Shown: positions 10,760 through 22,167 of the stretch, piece after piece
Numbering within the stretch: the stretch's first letter is position 1
Layout of the letters: each line of letters begins with the position of its first letter
Made by a program: the position numbers and the translations under genes
DNA from: Riptortus pedestris
Taxonomy: Eukaryota > Arthropoda > Insecta > Hemiptera > Alydidae
DNA: 64,000 nt
Reading direction: 5' to 3'
NCBI GenBank assembly: GCA_019009955.1
Contig: CM032230.1
Location: forward strand, 21,285,001 to 21,349,000
The notes under the pieces: generated by a model
Told to the model about the DNA's origin: nothing
Seen by the model: only the letters and a program-made list of their open reading frames with translations
The model's database searches: none

Positions 10760-11620
10760 ATAACCCTCCCCACCAGCTGAAAATATAAATGAGTAGAAAC
10801 CCATGTTTGAAGAAAATGACTGTTTAGCTCAAGGGAGAGTGATCAGTTGGATATTTAGAATAATGCTTTGGACATTTTTTGGAAAACAAATCGGGTTGTA
10901 TTATGAAGATTCTGATTAGATTTCATTGGATTGTTTTCAGAAATCTCATACTTCGTACGTAAGATCACAACGGTCGTGTTATGGTTGTTATAGGTAAGTT
11001 GTATTTGGTAAAGTAAAAGTTATGTTATGATAGATTTTTTTTCAAATATTTTATTTGGTAATTTTATGAATATTATTCTATTTTTTTTTTTTTTTTCAAA
11101 AGTATGCTATAAACAGCCCCAAGAAACATACTCCAGTTTATAGTAGAGGGCTTGACAGAAGGTAACTAGTAATAAGTCCGTCACATCTCTTCATTATCTC
11201 ACTTAAAACATTAATCCCATGAGTAGATACATCTGAATTGATGTCATCACAGAATGTATTTGCATGTATGATGCTCATGGTCTATTTATTTTAATAACGA
11301 ATATTCAATAGTCGTCTGATTATAAAACTTGTCGCAGACTACACGAGAATGTCTTGGTTCACGGCATACCAATCGGCTGTGCGGTGCCCGAGTTTCGTTG
11401 ACAAAAACATTTTATAGCAGTCACCGATAATCCAGAAAATGTGCTCCTGCTGCACCTGAAGCTCCTCAAGAAAGTTCGATCAAACCCAAACACACGAACA
11501 GCCCCTGTCTCCACTTCCCCAGAACGGTATTGTCGATGTCGGAAGGCCACCCATTATAAAACGATAATTAAAAGAAAATCATTTTTTTAATTTAAAATAA
11601 CACTCGAGTTTATAAATGAA
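10760..11620. other. unrecognised stretch with one GC-richer block
   Basis: Most of it is AT-rich. Positions 11350-11560 are clearly richer in GC. On the plus strand they give a frame with one stop, including TDNPENVLLLHLKLLKK and SPERYCRCRKATHYK. I do not recognise it; it may be a decayed exon or transposon gene. Confidence 0.35.
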
Positions 11621-12090
11621 AAGTCCGTCACGCAGGGGCTGCGTAAACTAAGCAGATTTCCCACGTGAAGTTTTACAATAGAGAAATCCCCCTAATAACA
11701 GCTGTAGAAGGAAGGGATCTCTAAACCTATTCACGAGGGACGAATAGTTCTGGAAACGACCACCAGAGCTCTCGGCGGAGAGTCCGGAACATGGCGGGGT
11801 TCCGTCGACCATACACACAATACAAATGCAAATATCTCGGTTAATATTCAAGATACAGAATAAATGTATATAACAATATTTATAGTAAATTTAATTTACA
11901 ATAAGATTGATTCTATACAATTTTTCGATCCGACGCATAATAACGGAGATATTTTGAATTTTCAAAAATCCCCCCTCCCACTGGTCCGATTTCAGCCATT
12001 AAAGAACTTGGTCTTTCTTTTTACGTAAAACGCTTAAATATGAAGTTTGGTAACGATCAAACAAAAATTGCGACCGCTAGAGCGTTAACA

Positions 12091-12160
<70 letters not shown>

Positions 12161-12285
12161 ATTTTGAACGGACCTCATTTTCGTCATCTCCTGGGTAGGA
12201 TCGATGCACATTTGAAGAAAGTTTTCGAAAATCGCGTCATGAGTACGACCTCAATAGCTGATTTCCCTAAGGGGAAATCTGCTAA
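11621..12285 (-). mobile_element. HINE-like element, type A, complete
   Basis: Left end AAGTCCGTCACGCAGGGG at 11621, with AGCAGATTTCCCACGTG just inside. Right end GCTGATTTCCC..GGGGAAATCTGCTAA at 12285. Contains GCGACCGCTAGAGCG and a (TA)n core of about 65 bp at 12093-12160. Confidence 0.9.
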
Positions 12286-12471
12286 AAAAAAGTTAACGAG
12301 AGGCCAATCATCATTTACAGATAAAATGTTTACTGGTTCATATTGACTAGGTTATATTAGTCATTCTGTTTCTTTCGTTATCAGGAAATGAGTAGTTTAT
12401 TAAGTCTACGTGGTGTTTGTTAACACCAACTTGGTGTATGTTAACACCAACCACTTGGCGATCGTTTAGTA

Positions 12472-12597
12472 TTAGCAGATTTCCCGTAAGGGAAATCAGC
12501 TATTGAGGTTGTACTCATGACGGGATTTTCGAAATTTTTCTTCAAATGTCCATTGACCCTACCTAGTAGATGCCGAAAATGAGGTTCGTTCAAAACT

Positions 12598-12667
<70 letters not shown>

Positions 12668-12901
12668 CTGTTACCGCTCTAGCGGTCGCAATTTTTGTTT
12701 GATCGTTACCAAACTCGATATTTAGTTGTTTTATGTTATTTGCATTTTTATTGAATCTGGGCGGCTAACGGACGAAGTGTCTTTCCCGCCAAAAGCTAGT
12801 TCGGTCGTTTCATTAACTGTTCGGCTCTCGTCAAATTTCTCTATTGTATAACTTCACGTGGGAAATCTGCTTAGTTTACGCAGCCCCTGCGTGACGGTTT
12901 T
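12472..12901 (+). mobile_element. HINE-like element, internally shortened
   Basis: Starts TTAGCAGATTTCCC and ends CACGTGGGAAATCTGC, hairpin, GTGACGGTTT. After the TA core and CCGCTCTAGCGGTCGC it jumps at about 12735 from TTTAGTTGTTTTATG to the 3' region, losing the G-rich tract. Just before it (12412-12449) two GTTAAC-centred palindromes are repeated in tandem. Confidence 0.85.
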
Positions 12902-13254
12902 TTTACACTTGGAGAGCCACCTTCCACAGTACATGTGGCAGATTATAAGAGTTCCGTTATAATAATTTCTAAAAGTGTATGATTATTAAATCATATTAAA
13001 GGAAAAAAATACTTTATTATTTAAAATATCGTATTTAAATGAAATCCGAATACCGATAAGTACCGCCATCCACCATGATAACACTACGTAAATGCTCAAC
13101 TTTACGATCCTAGTCATATTGATTGTTCTTGCTTTGTAGTTTATAAGTAACTTTATCATTAATGGGGGATAACTTTTATATCTGTTAGTTATAGTTCACT
13201 GAGATAACGCGTAGCCTTCCACTATGGTTGCCATACTGTATATTATATTATACG

Positions 13255-13475
13255 GAATCAGGCTAGCCATGCGAGTTAAAGCGTTGACCTTTATCTCACA
13301 TGGTAAATCTGGAGTGGCGACTTCGATTCTCGCCTGGGCAAAGGAAATAATTTAGTGACGAAATTCATTAAATAACGTCCTAAAATCCCCACCTGGCTAG
13401 AAAAGGGCGGTAACCTGTAGATAACCCGTCCCAATTAGCCCAAGTTGCAAAAAGTGGACGTTAATAAATAAATAC
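13255..13475 (+). repeat. tRNA-derived SINE, near full length
   Basis: The head GGCTAGCCATGCGAGTTAAA resembles a tRNA A box, and ACTTCGATTCTCGCC is a B box. The conserved body (TTCATTAAATAAC, GGCTAGAAAAGGG, CTGTAGATAACCCG) ends in AAAGTGGACGTTAATAAATA. Confidence 0.8.
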
Positions 13476-13542
13476 TCGTATATTATATTGTATTTCAATA
13501 CATTATACTGTAATGCTTAATGTGTGTTACTTTTCTCGAGAG

Positions 13543-13543
<1 letters not shown>

Positions 13544-13587
<44 letters not shown>

Positions 13588-14832
13588 TTGTCTGTTACCA
13601 CTCTAGCTGTCGCAATATTAGCAGATTTCCCTTAGGGGAAATCAGCTATTGAGGTCGTACTCATGACGCGATTTTCGAAAAATTTCTTCAAATGTCCATC
13701 GATCCTACCCAGGAGATGACGAAAATGAGGTCCGTTCAAAACTATTTATATATATATATATTATATATATATATATATTATATATATATATATATTTGTC
13801 TGTTAACACTTTAGCGGTCGCAATTTTTGTTTAATCGTCACCAAAATCGGTATTTAATCGTTTCATGTAAAAAGGAAGATCAAGTTCGTTAACGGCGAGA
13901 TCTGGTTCAAAATCGGACCAGTGGGAGGGGTGGTTTAGAGGGGGGATTTTCAAAAATTCGAAATATCTCCGTTATTATGCATCGGATCGAAAAATTGTTT
14001 AGAACCAATCTTATTGCAAATTAAATTTACTATAAATATTGTTATATACATATATTCTGTATCTTGTATATTAACCGAGATAGTTGCATGTGTATTCTGC
14101 GTGTGGTCACCAGTAGGCTATATTCGGACTTTCCTCCGAGAGCCTTGGCGGTCGTTTCTAGAACTATTCGTCCCTCGTGAATAGGTTTTAGAGGTTAAGT
14201 TAACTGTTTTTTGGGGCTAGAAACTACTAGGTTATTACGCCCTAAATAATGTTTTAGGTTTAGAGGTTTCTTACTACTACAGTTGTCATTAGGCAGATTT
14301 CTCTATTGTAAAACTTCTCGTGGGAAATCTGCTTAGTTTACGCAGCCCATGCTTGACGGACTTTTTGATTTAATCGTTACCAAACTCAATATTTAAACGT
14401 TTTATGTCAAATTAAAGATCGAGTTCGTTAACGGATAAAGTCCTACCAGTAGAAGGGGGAGCTTTGAGAAGGAAATTTAGAAAAAAGCTTAATACATCCA
14501 TTATGCGTCGGATCGAAATATTGTTTAGAACCAATCTTATTGCAAATACAATATTCTGTAAAATGCAAATACAATATTCTGTAAAAGGTGTTAAGTAGGT
14601 TTTTTCTCTATGTTTATTTAATGAAGTAATCACATTTTCCAGTATTCAGTATTAAACCCCCACTCCTACTCATCTCATATTAACAATAAGCTGTTATATT
14701 ATGAAGCACTTTATTTGAATCCTAAATACCAAATATTTTCCTCATTGAACTTTTACTTTTTGAGTTAAAGCAAATACGTGACGCACGTGGGAAATCTACT
14801 AAGTTAAGGCAGCCTCTGCATGAAGAACTATT
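13544..14832 (+). mobile_element. HINE-like element interrupted by another HINE
   Basis: The (TA)n core and TTTGTCTGTTACCACTC..GTCGCAAT lie at 13544-13617. The copy resumes at 14364 with TTTGATTTAATCGTTACC and ends at a decayed hairpin, GGCAGCCTCTGCATGAAGAA. The intact family sequence crosses this point as GCAATTTTTGTTTGATCG, so the inner copy entered a T run. Confidence 0.8.
13618..14363 (+). mobile_element. HINE-like element, complete, nested (746 bp)
   Basis: Starts TTAGCAGATTTCCCTTAG and ends GGGAAATCTGCTTAG, GCAGCCCATGC, TTGACGGACTT. It has a TA core, CTTTAGCGGTCGC and a GGGAGGGGTGG..GGGGGG tract. Its boundaries are defined by the interrupted outer copy. There is no direct target duplication, as expected for Helentron-type insertion. 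Confidence 0.9.
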
Positions 14833-15317
14833 TTCGTCATCTGCTAGGTAGGATCTATGATGGACTTGAAACAAATTAGTCAAAAAATTCCCTAAAGAGG
14901 AAGTCTTGATCTCACGACCGGAAGTCGGGATCTTATCATTTCCTGTCTTTTTCGAGTGATGCGGAAGTGGAGCATTCAGAGTAACTGCGGACAGATTTTC
15001 TAAGCTTAATTTTGCAATACTCAATTACAGGAATCTCAAGCTCAGTCTGCAATGGACAAATATTTCTACAAATGACAATTTTTAATATAAATTAAAAACA
15101 CTAAATACATAAATTAAGAACCATGTTAGGCCACGAAAGGTGGAAATTGGCAATTGACAGGACGCCACAAACAGAGAAATGGATGGAGATCATCGGGAAC
15201 TCCGAAGTCCAGTAGGTTTGGTCACCGAAAGAAGTATAGACATTTATTGTGCCTTAATAGATTTATTACTAACAATAAAACAACCAATCAGGAAAACACT
15301 TGTATAGCTCATCAAAA
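14833..15317. other. HINE scrap plus unrecognised sequence
   Basis: 14829-14905 is an inverted 5' fragment (TTTTCGTCATCTGCTAGG). The rest is moderately GC-rich but gives no frame that I recognise. Confidence 0.4.
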
Positions 15318-16246
15318 GAGGCGACGTAAACTAAGATTTCCCATGTGTTGGAACCTCTTATCATAAATTCTTTATTTCGAAATAAAAATGAGTCCACGTC
15401 TGGTTTTTCTGAAGATTGATAACAAGAAGGAAAGTACGAATAACTTCCTTAATATTACGAAAAAATAAAAATAAACAATAATTGTAGAGCAAAACTAGTT
15501 AAATAAGTTTTATCCTACAGCATTTTTGGATCCGACGTATCAAAACACAGATATTTCGAATTTTCGAAATCCCCCATACTTGTCAGCTTTCAGTCTTGAA
15601 CTTGATCATTCGTTTTGCATAATACGTTTTAATATAGGTCAAATAAGAATTGTGAAAACTAGACCGTCACAAGCATACGTATATATTTGAACGGACCAGT
15701 GGCGGCTCGCGTATAGGCACTATGGAACTGCAGCAGCACCCCCAATTTCCACTTGATATTATCTATAACATTTAATATAATGAGCCTTTTTATCTATAAT
15801 TCTTTCTTTATACTTGGATTATATATAATCCTTAAGCTTAATGCAGTAACCATCCCCAACTTTATGGAAAAAGATACAAAAATCTTTGTATGGAACTGTA
15901 CGCTACACAGTTCCAGGTGCGAGGGCACAACAGCCTCTGTTGAGCGCATGCGCTCAGAGGAAGTTCCACAAAGGAGAGAGAGCACTGTATTTCCCGCAGT
16001 GCCGACCGAATAGATTAAGCTTGAACTGTAACAATTTAGGTTAAAGTAAATAAAAAATGCTTGATTTTGTTCTTTTATGAAGTTTCTGAATAAATTTTCT
16101 TTTTATACATGTTTGTTTCCTTTTACACAATTTTAGCTACGAGTCACCACTGGAACGGACTTAATGGGGATTTGAAGACATTTATTGAAAGTCTCGTCAC
16201 GAGAACTCCTTCAATAGATGATTTCCCTAGGAAGGAAAATCTGCTC
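15318..16246 (-). mobile_element. HINE-like element, type B, split by a hAT MITE
   Basis: Left part begins GCGACGTAAACTAAGATTTC (hairpin end truncated). It runs through type B sequence with GAAAGTACGAATAAC and AATTTTCGAAATCCCCC to TTTGAACGGAC at 15696. After a 456-bp insertion it resumes and ends GATTTCCC..GAAAATCTGC at 16246. Confidence 0.75.
15697..16152. mobile_element. hAT-type MITE with 8-bp target duplication
   Basis: Terminal inverted repeats CAGTGGCGGCTCGCG and (reversed) CAGTGGTGACTCGTAG. The 8-bp duplication GAACGGAC stands at 15689-15696 and 16153-16160, the hAT signature. Inside are GGAACTGT..ACAGTTCC (a hairpin at 15892-15914) and the perfect palindrome TGAGCGCATGCGCTCA at 15941-15956. 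No transposase is encoded; open frames here are incidental. Confidence 0.88.
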
Positions 16247-17008
16247 CAGTAAATAACATAAATCGAAATTAGACTATGCTTCAAAGGTACATCGTAAATG
16301 TGTTTAAAAGAATATTTGTTCAGTCGCCAGTTTTAATTGTATTTCCCGCGCTAGCGTGGTTAGTTCATAAACCCGCCACACACACCTGCAGAGCGAGAAG
16401 GCTGTGGCATACAGCTGATCGGAGCTGCCGTTACAAACGGAAACCAGTCTATGTGTACCTCTGCTGGAGTCAACAGACGTTCCTCTGCTCCCGCCTTTCT
16501 TCTTTTCTGCCACGTGCCCATCCTGTTTTATCACCGCAACAAGACTTCATCATCTCTAGGAAGTGCATGATTCCCGCTATTAACTACTAACTAATTAGCA
16601 TTAGGTGCGCAAGTATCGCATGAGTACTCATATATATTATAGGACCCACCGCTAATTTTGTGTGTATAGTTATGGCCGCCATATTAGTTCATAAAGTTTG
16701 TTTACTGCTTAAATTTCATTTTTTATTATAGATATATACTTAACTATTCAATATACCTAATTCTTAAGAGAACTCATAGTTGTTTTTTTTTTTTTATTTT
16801 CTTGTTCCTTTCCCTCCTCTCTCCAGGAGAAAATGCCAGTGGTTCAGTCTAATTTCTCTCTTAATCTTGCTTTTAACACAAGCTTTCCGCCCAAACAATA
16901 TTATTTCAGAATCTTTCATCATATTGTTATTTCGTTTATTATCAATGGTGCGAAAATGTTTTTTTTTCTATTCTGTCTTTCTGTCTCATTCTTTGTCTGT
17001 CTGCCTGT

Positions 17009-17010
<2 letters not shown>
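16247..17010. other. unrecognised, includes a GC-richer block
   Basis: 16330-16560 has higher GC content than its surroundings and is open on both strands, but neither translation shows a known motif. The rest is AT-rich. Confidence 0.35.
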
Positions 17011-17064
<54 letters not shown>

Positions 17065-17110
17065 ACCTCTCTCTCTGTTTCGGTACTTCCCAAAAAGGGA
17101 GAGGGAGGGG

Positions 17111-17186
<76 letters not shown>
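17011..17186. repeat. compound (CT)n-(TA)n-(GA)n microsatellite
   Basis: (CT)n at 17011-17063, a short interruption, (TA)n at 17113-17151, then (GA)n. The CT and GA arms are complementary and could pair around the TA segment. Predicted proteins crossing this tract are low-complexity artefacts. Confidence 0.9.
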
Positions 17187-17189
<3 letters not shown>

Positions 17190-18099
17190 GTGTGTAATAT
17201 TTCTTAATTCGATTATGCTCAAAAGAAAACAGTTTTTCTTTATTACAAGTAATAAAAGATTAGCAACGATTGGCATTTTGGTTGTAGGAGTACTTCTAGT
17301 AATTGATCTCGGAACAATGACCACAAGGCAATACACCGCCACATTTTTACGGACCAGAAAGAAGTTGGAACCATATGTACGCATAAATTATATTATATTA
17401 TAATTATATTACGTATAAATACCAAACCAATTTCTTACTATGAAATATAGCAAGGGCAAATCCTAAATATTGTTGTATTTAAAATCAAAGCTATTCCAAA
17501 CTATGCAGCATAATTCAATAATACATTCATCTAACTTCTTACAAAATGGTTGATAACTATTCTCATAAAAAAAAAAAAAATCTCTAGTTAACCTGCATTA
17601 TATATTTTTTCATTGGAAGAGAACCAAAAAAATATGGAAAATTGAATGCTTGTATTGGCAAAATCTTTCTCAAATTGGTTCAGGCTAAAGCGCCTGAATA
17701 TTGATAAATTAATGTTAAAAATAATAGAAATAAAACATTATTTGCTGACCACGTATACAAAAAATTCAGGATACATGGACTCAAGGTCATACTAGGTACA
17801 CTTTTTACAAAAAGACCAAAACATAATTAAGTAAACAATTAAATTAAATATTCATTTCATAAACAGAAAAAAATGTTTAATAAAAAACAGAAATGAAACA
17901 TTTGGCTATATCTAATAGGCGAAGATATAATAAGCAAATTATTTGTCAATTATATTTAATATGGTTGTAATTAAAACGATCTTAGTAATATAGGTAACTA
18001 AATAGGTACTTGAATAATTTAAGGGGATGTATACAGATTATCATTCTTAATTTTTTTAAATGATGGTAATTTTATTTTATTAAATTCGTCATTTTATTT

Positions 18100-18132
<33 letters not shown>

Positions 18133-18211
18133 TTTAAAAAAGGAAAAGGAGTTTTGAAACATACTTCTTCGTAGCTAATGAAAGCCTAGCAATTCCTGTA
18201 TGTTTAACATT
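17187..18211. other. AT-rich stretch without recognised feature
   Basis: Very AT-rich with short A runs and a (TA)n at 18106-18132. No gene, TIR pair or SINE was seen. Confidence 0.5.
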
Positions 18212-18619
18212 AAGTCCGTCATGCAGTGTATGCGTTACTAAGCAGATTTCCCGCGTCCCGTATATGTAAACAATATTTGGTATTTAGGCTTCAAATAAAG
18301 TATATCATAATATACAAACATTTAATATTAATATGAGTCGGAGTGGGGGGGTTCCCCAAGTCGAAAAATAATAAATGCACATATCTAGCTTAATAAACGA
18401 CATAGTGAAATAACGTACACAAACGTATCAATAGAACATTACATTTGCAAAAAGGTTGCTCCAATACAATTTTTCGCTCCGACATTTAATAATGAAGATA
18501 TTTCGATTTTTCGAAATTCCCCCACCTATCGTTTCGATCTAAGCCATATACAGACTCAACGTTTAGTTAGTCTGGTTACGACCAAATAAGAATTGCGACC
18601 TCTAGACGGTAAAATGATG

Positions 18620-18671
<52 letters not shown>

Positions 18672-19040
18672 AATTTTGAATGGCCTTATTTTCGTATCTA
18701 CTACGTAGGATCATATTTGTGGAATTTTATCGAAAATCTTGTCATGAGTACGACGACCTCAAGAGCTCCTTTTCCTTAAGGTATATTAGCTAAAACGGCA
18801 GATCCTACGAAGATATTTCGATTTTTCGAAATTCCCCCACCTATCTTTTCGATCTCAGCCGTAAACAGACTCAACTTTTAGTTTTGCATTAAACGATTAT
18901 ACATCGAGTCTGGTAACGACCAAATAAGAATTGCGACTTCTAGACGGTAACAGAATATATATCTACTAGGTAGGATTATCAAAGTTGAGGATTTAAGTTG
19001 AGGCTACTTTTCCTTAAGGTAAATTAGCTAAAACGGCAGA
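18212..19040 (-). mobile_element. HINE-like element with duplicated 5' half
   Basis: Left end AAGTCCGTCATGCAG, then AGCAGATTTCCCGCG. The first 5' end lies at about 18771-18794 (TTTTCCTTAAGG..TTAGCTAAAA). A second, shorter run of the middle-to-5' region follows and ends with the same motif at 19010-19035. Both are followed by CGGCAGATCCTA, so the block with its flank was duplicated in tandem. Confidence 0.7.
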
Positions 19041-19854
19041 TCCTATTATGAATAGCCTGAGTAGCAGTAGCCTGAGGTACAGGTGTAGTGATGAACGTGC
19101 ATTTAGCTCAACTAGACTCACTCCCTGCAAGGATCGACCTGCTACAGATATTGCAGTGAGTGTGAAACCCTTCTAGGTCCTTGCCAGTGGTGAGCCAATG
19201 CACGCCATAGCAGCTCTGAAATAGCAACCCTCGCCAAACAATATCACCCCGGCAGGAATATATGTCATCAGGTTAGTGAGAATATGGCTCTCAGTGGTGT
19301 GCCAATATCATAATTATTAATAAAAAGGGCAAATCTGGACATTAACTAAATCCTACAGTAAGGATTGAAAAGGACATTCTTAATCAATTGAAATCGACCG
19401 AGAGAAAAAAAAGGTTTAAAAGACAAATACGAACTTAAAAACTGGAATGTCTACGGATTGCTTTTCGGGACAATAGTCGGGAAAAAAGACCCTGCGAAGT
19501 ACTCTAAGAACACGTACTCGACTAAAGATGTATTTAAAAATCGACAACAATTTTAAAATATAGCATGCGGTTTATAAACAACCATTTGCATTATAAAAAT
19601 AATAATGTTTAACACTCCCCTAAACTATCCACTCGCCAGCTCAATACTCAAATAAATCAAAGTTACCTTAACAAAGAACATTTAAATGGAATACTTCTAC
19701 CTACCCTGGCCGAATGATTCGGAGGACAACAAACGGTTAACCTCAAATTGGAGCAGCTTGTTGTTTGCTGATTTTATATATATATATACCTAAACTATTG
19801 TGGGAGATCAACAACAAAAAAAAATAAAAACTTCAAATAATTATTCACATCATT
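19041..19854. other. unrecognised non-repeat stretch
   Basis: 19060-19260 has moderate GC but no open frame of interest. The remainder is AT-rich. Confidence 0.45.
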
Positions 19855-19993
19855 TTAGCAGATTTCCCTTAAGGGAAATCAGCTATTGTGGTCGTACTCA
19901 TGACTCGAGTTTCGAAAAATTTCTTCAAATTTCCATCGATCCTACCTAGGAGATGAAGAATATGTGGTCAGTTCATAATTTTATATATATATC

Positions 19994-20075
<82 letters not shown>

Positions 20076-20734
20076 TAAATATATATTTGTCTTTTAACGC
20101 TCTAGCGGTCGCGATTTTTTTTTGATCGTTACGAAACTCGAGATTTAACCGTTTTATGTAAAAAAGACAGATCAATTTAGTTAATGACTGAAATCGTACC
20201 AGAGGGAGGGGGGGGGGTTTTAGAGGGGGGATTTTCGAAAATTCAAATATCTCCGTTACTATACGTCGGATCGAAAAATTGAATAGAACCACTCTTATTG
20301 CAATTAAAATGTACCGTAAATATTGTTTTTAAGAGGACCTTTATTATACGAAGGTACATGCAAATATATTCTTGTGACCACTCCCCCCCGTCTAAAGTTC
20401 TTGGACTACTAAAATTTGATGGATTGAGATACAAATTATTCTGATTTATTATAAATTACAGAACTAGATATAGTACCTAAATAGTTTTCAATAAATTAAG
20501 ATCTAATATTCTTATATATTTGAGTACTTGTTTTTCTTTCCGTGAGAGGTTAGCAGACCTGTTTGTTTACATTTCCTGTTGGGGGGGGGGAGATTTCTAA
20601 TTATCGCTTGTATTTATTCACTTAATATTCACGGTTGTGTTTTGATACCAGTATGCAGATTTATCTATTGTTAAACTCAGGGGGGGGGGGTGGGAAAATC
20701 TGCATTGTTTACGCAGCTCCTGCGTGACGGACTT
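19855..20734 (+). mobile_element. HINE-like element, type L, complete (880 bp)
   Basis: Starts TTAGCAGATTTCCC with a perfect CCCTTAAGGG palindrome and ends TTTACGCAGCTCCTGCGTGA..CTT. It has a long TA core, CTCTAGCGGTCGCG and a poly-G tract near 20208-20216. The type L block carries TTGTTTACATTTC, TTTATTCACTTAATATTCAC and AGATTTATCTATTGTTAAAC. Confidence 0.9.
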
Positions 20735-21714
20735 TTATTTACTTCTCAACTAGTTTCGCGTCCATATGATGCATCACCAGGAGAAAATCTACTTCACAAA
20801 GGAACTAAACTGTCAGCTATGTATATCTTTTATGACCTTCCACTAGCCTCACCAGTCGGATAAAAAAGGAAACATAATTGGCGGGTCAAGGCAGCTGGTT
20901 CAAATCGACAAGTCCAGAAATAAAAATATATCGATTATATGAAATGTAGTCTACATCGTAAATGAGAAATATATAATTCATTGATTATTACATTAAAGTT
21001 TATATAAAATTAAAATTGATAATTAATGATAATTCAATTTAAAAATTTCAAATAAATTAAAGATGGACTAGCTCATTTGATACTAGAATTGTTTAACAAT
21101 CAGTTTTATTGTTAGCTGTTTTTATATATCAAAGTTGTAGAGGATTTTTATTTGCTTACAGTTTCGGGCAACCGTTGGTTCCCTTCTTCAGATCAGTTTT
21201 TTATGGGGGGGGGGGAGAGCAGAGAGCACGAACTGCAAAAAGTGGAGACTACATTGTGACTCTTGTGTTTAAGTTGCTTAATGCTTGTTTTCAATTCGTT
21301 TGGTTTAATAATTTTCATAAATTCCATTTTAGTTTCTTCTGCTTTGCCGTTTAAATTTATATTTTTTATAAGTTTATGCGAATTATTTGGTTTTATTCTG
21401 TTCTGTATATTTGCATGTGTTCTGATCACTAACCTGTCATCTGACTGTATGTTGAATATTAGCATTGGAACTTTCACTTTTTTCAAGGACTTCTTTGTAA
21501 ACCTTGAAGAATCTCAATTCCGTTGTATAAGTGACTTCTCAAATTCTATTTCAGTACAGGAAATTCACCAATAGGCAATAAAAGTTCGATCACATTTTCT
21601 AGTAACTGTACACTGTCCTCTATCTTGGACAAATTTATGTGATATGCTAACTTGCACGGGACATGCAGAAAAAAAAAATAAACGGCCTTCTAGTGTTGCT
21701 ATAGGAAGGAAACA

Positions 21715-21773
<59 letters not shown>

Positions 21774-21792
21774 AACACAGTTGTGTACATAC
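20735..21792. other. AT-rich flank of exon with a retroelement-end motif
   Basis: On the minus strand at about 21150-21192, CTGAAGAAGGGAACC..GGTTGCCCGAAAC forms a hairpin followed by AATAAA-like sequence, a layout shared with four other places in the window. A decayed minus-strand frame follows it upstream. A (TA)n(CA)n tract at 21720-21775 lies next to the exon donor site. Confidence 0.45.
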
Positions 21793-21960
21793 CTGATATG
21801 ACAGAGGATCCATTCCACCATTGTACTAGAGGGGTGGGTTTGGCAGGTCCAGACTCACATAGGAGAGTGATTTCCTCGTCTTCCGTGATACCCCGAATTA
21901 CAGTGCCGTTCTCCAAGGAATCGCCTCCTTCCCGGTAGGCACGGATAGACTCGGGCTTGA
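21793..21960 (-). CDS. internal exon, Ig-domain receptor (Sidestep-like)
   Basis: A 168-nt exon between acceptor TTTGTTTCAG and donor GTATGT on the minus strand. It contributes two bases, 55 codons and one base. The product begins KPESIRAYREGG, continues GITEDEEITLLCESG and ends VQWWNGSSVISG. The first Ig cysteine (TLLCES) and the WW pair about 14 residues later are the B- and C-strand marks of an Ig C2-type domain. Two N-glycosylation sequons (NGT, NGS) suit an extracellular protein. The next exon should complete the domain with the second cysteine; I did not find it between here and position 1. The upstream exon is at 61015-61169 and joins in frame. The CESG..P..WW pattern resembles arthropod Sidestep-family receptors, ligands of Beaten-path proteins in motor axon guidance. 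That family call is from memory; the Ig call is firm. Confidence 0.8.
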
Positions 21961-22167
21961 CTGAAACAAAAAATAATTTATAAATATAAGAGAAACTGAT
22001 AAAACTTCAAAGGATTCGTTAAAAAATTCTATGGGCTAGAATTAAGACCATTAAGGAAGTGCTGTGTAAAGTCAGTAGTTTGCTCGCGACCAGCAATAAC
22101 GAGATGATAACCTCGGAGTGAATTTTGTGTTATTAATGCACTCTCAAACATTAGGGAATACTGAATT

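Noticed and set aside
14722..15024. 100-codon minus-strand frame
   Set aside because: Part of it is translated from HINE-like termini; the rest has no recognisable domain or splice sites.
15753..16013. 86-codon plus-strand frame
   Set aside because: It lies wholly inside the hAT MITE, has no transposase motif and overlaps a palindrome.
16780..17403. Open frames of 207, 106 and 107 codons
   Set aside because: They are produced by (CT)n, (TA)n and (GA)n tracts and contain only Ser-Leu, Tyr-Ile or Arg-Glu runs.
21565..21916. 89-codon and 82-codon minus-strand frames as a complete small gene
   Set aside because: The frame runs past the donor site into the TA microsatellite; the exon reading 21793-21960 with splice sites explains the conserved part.
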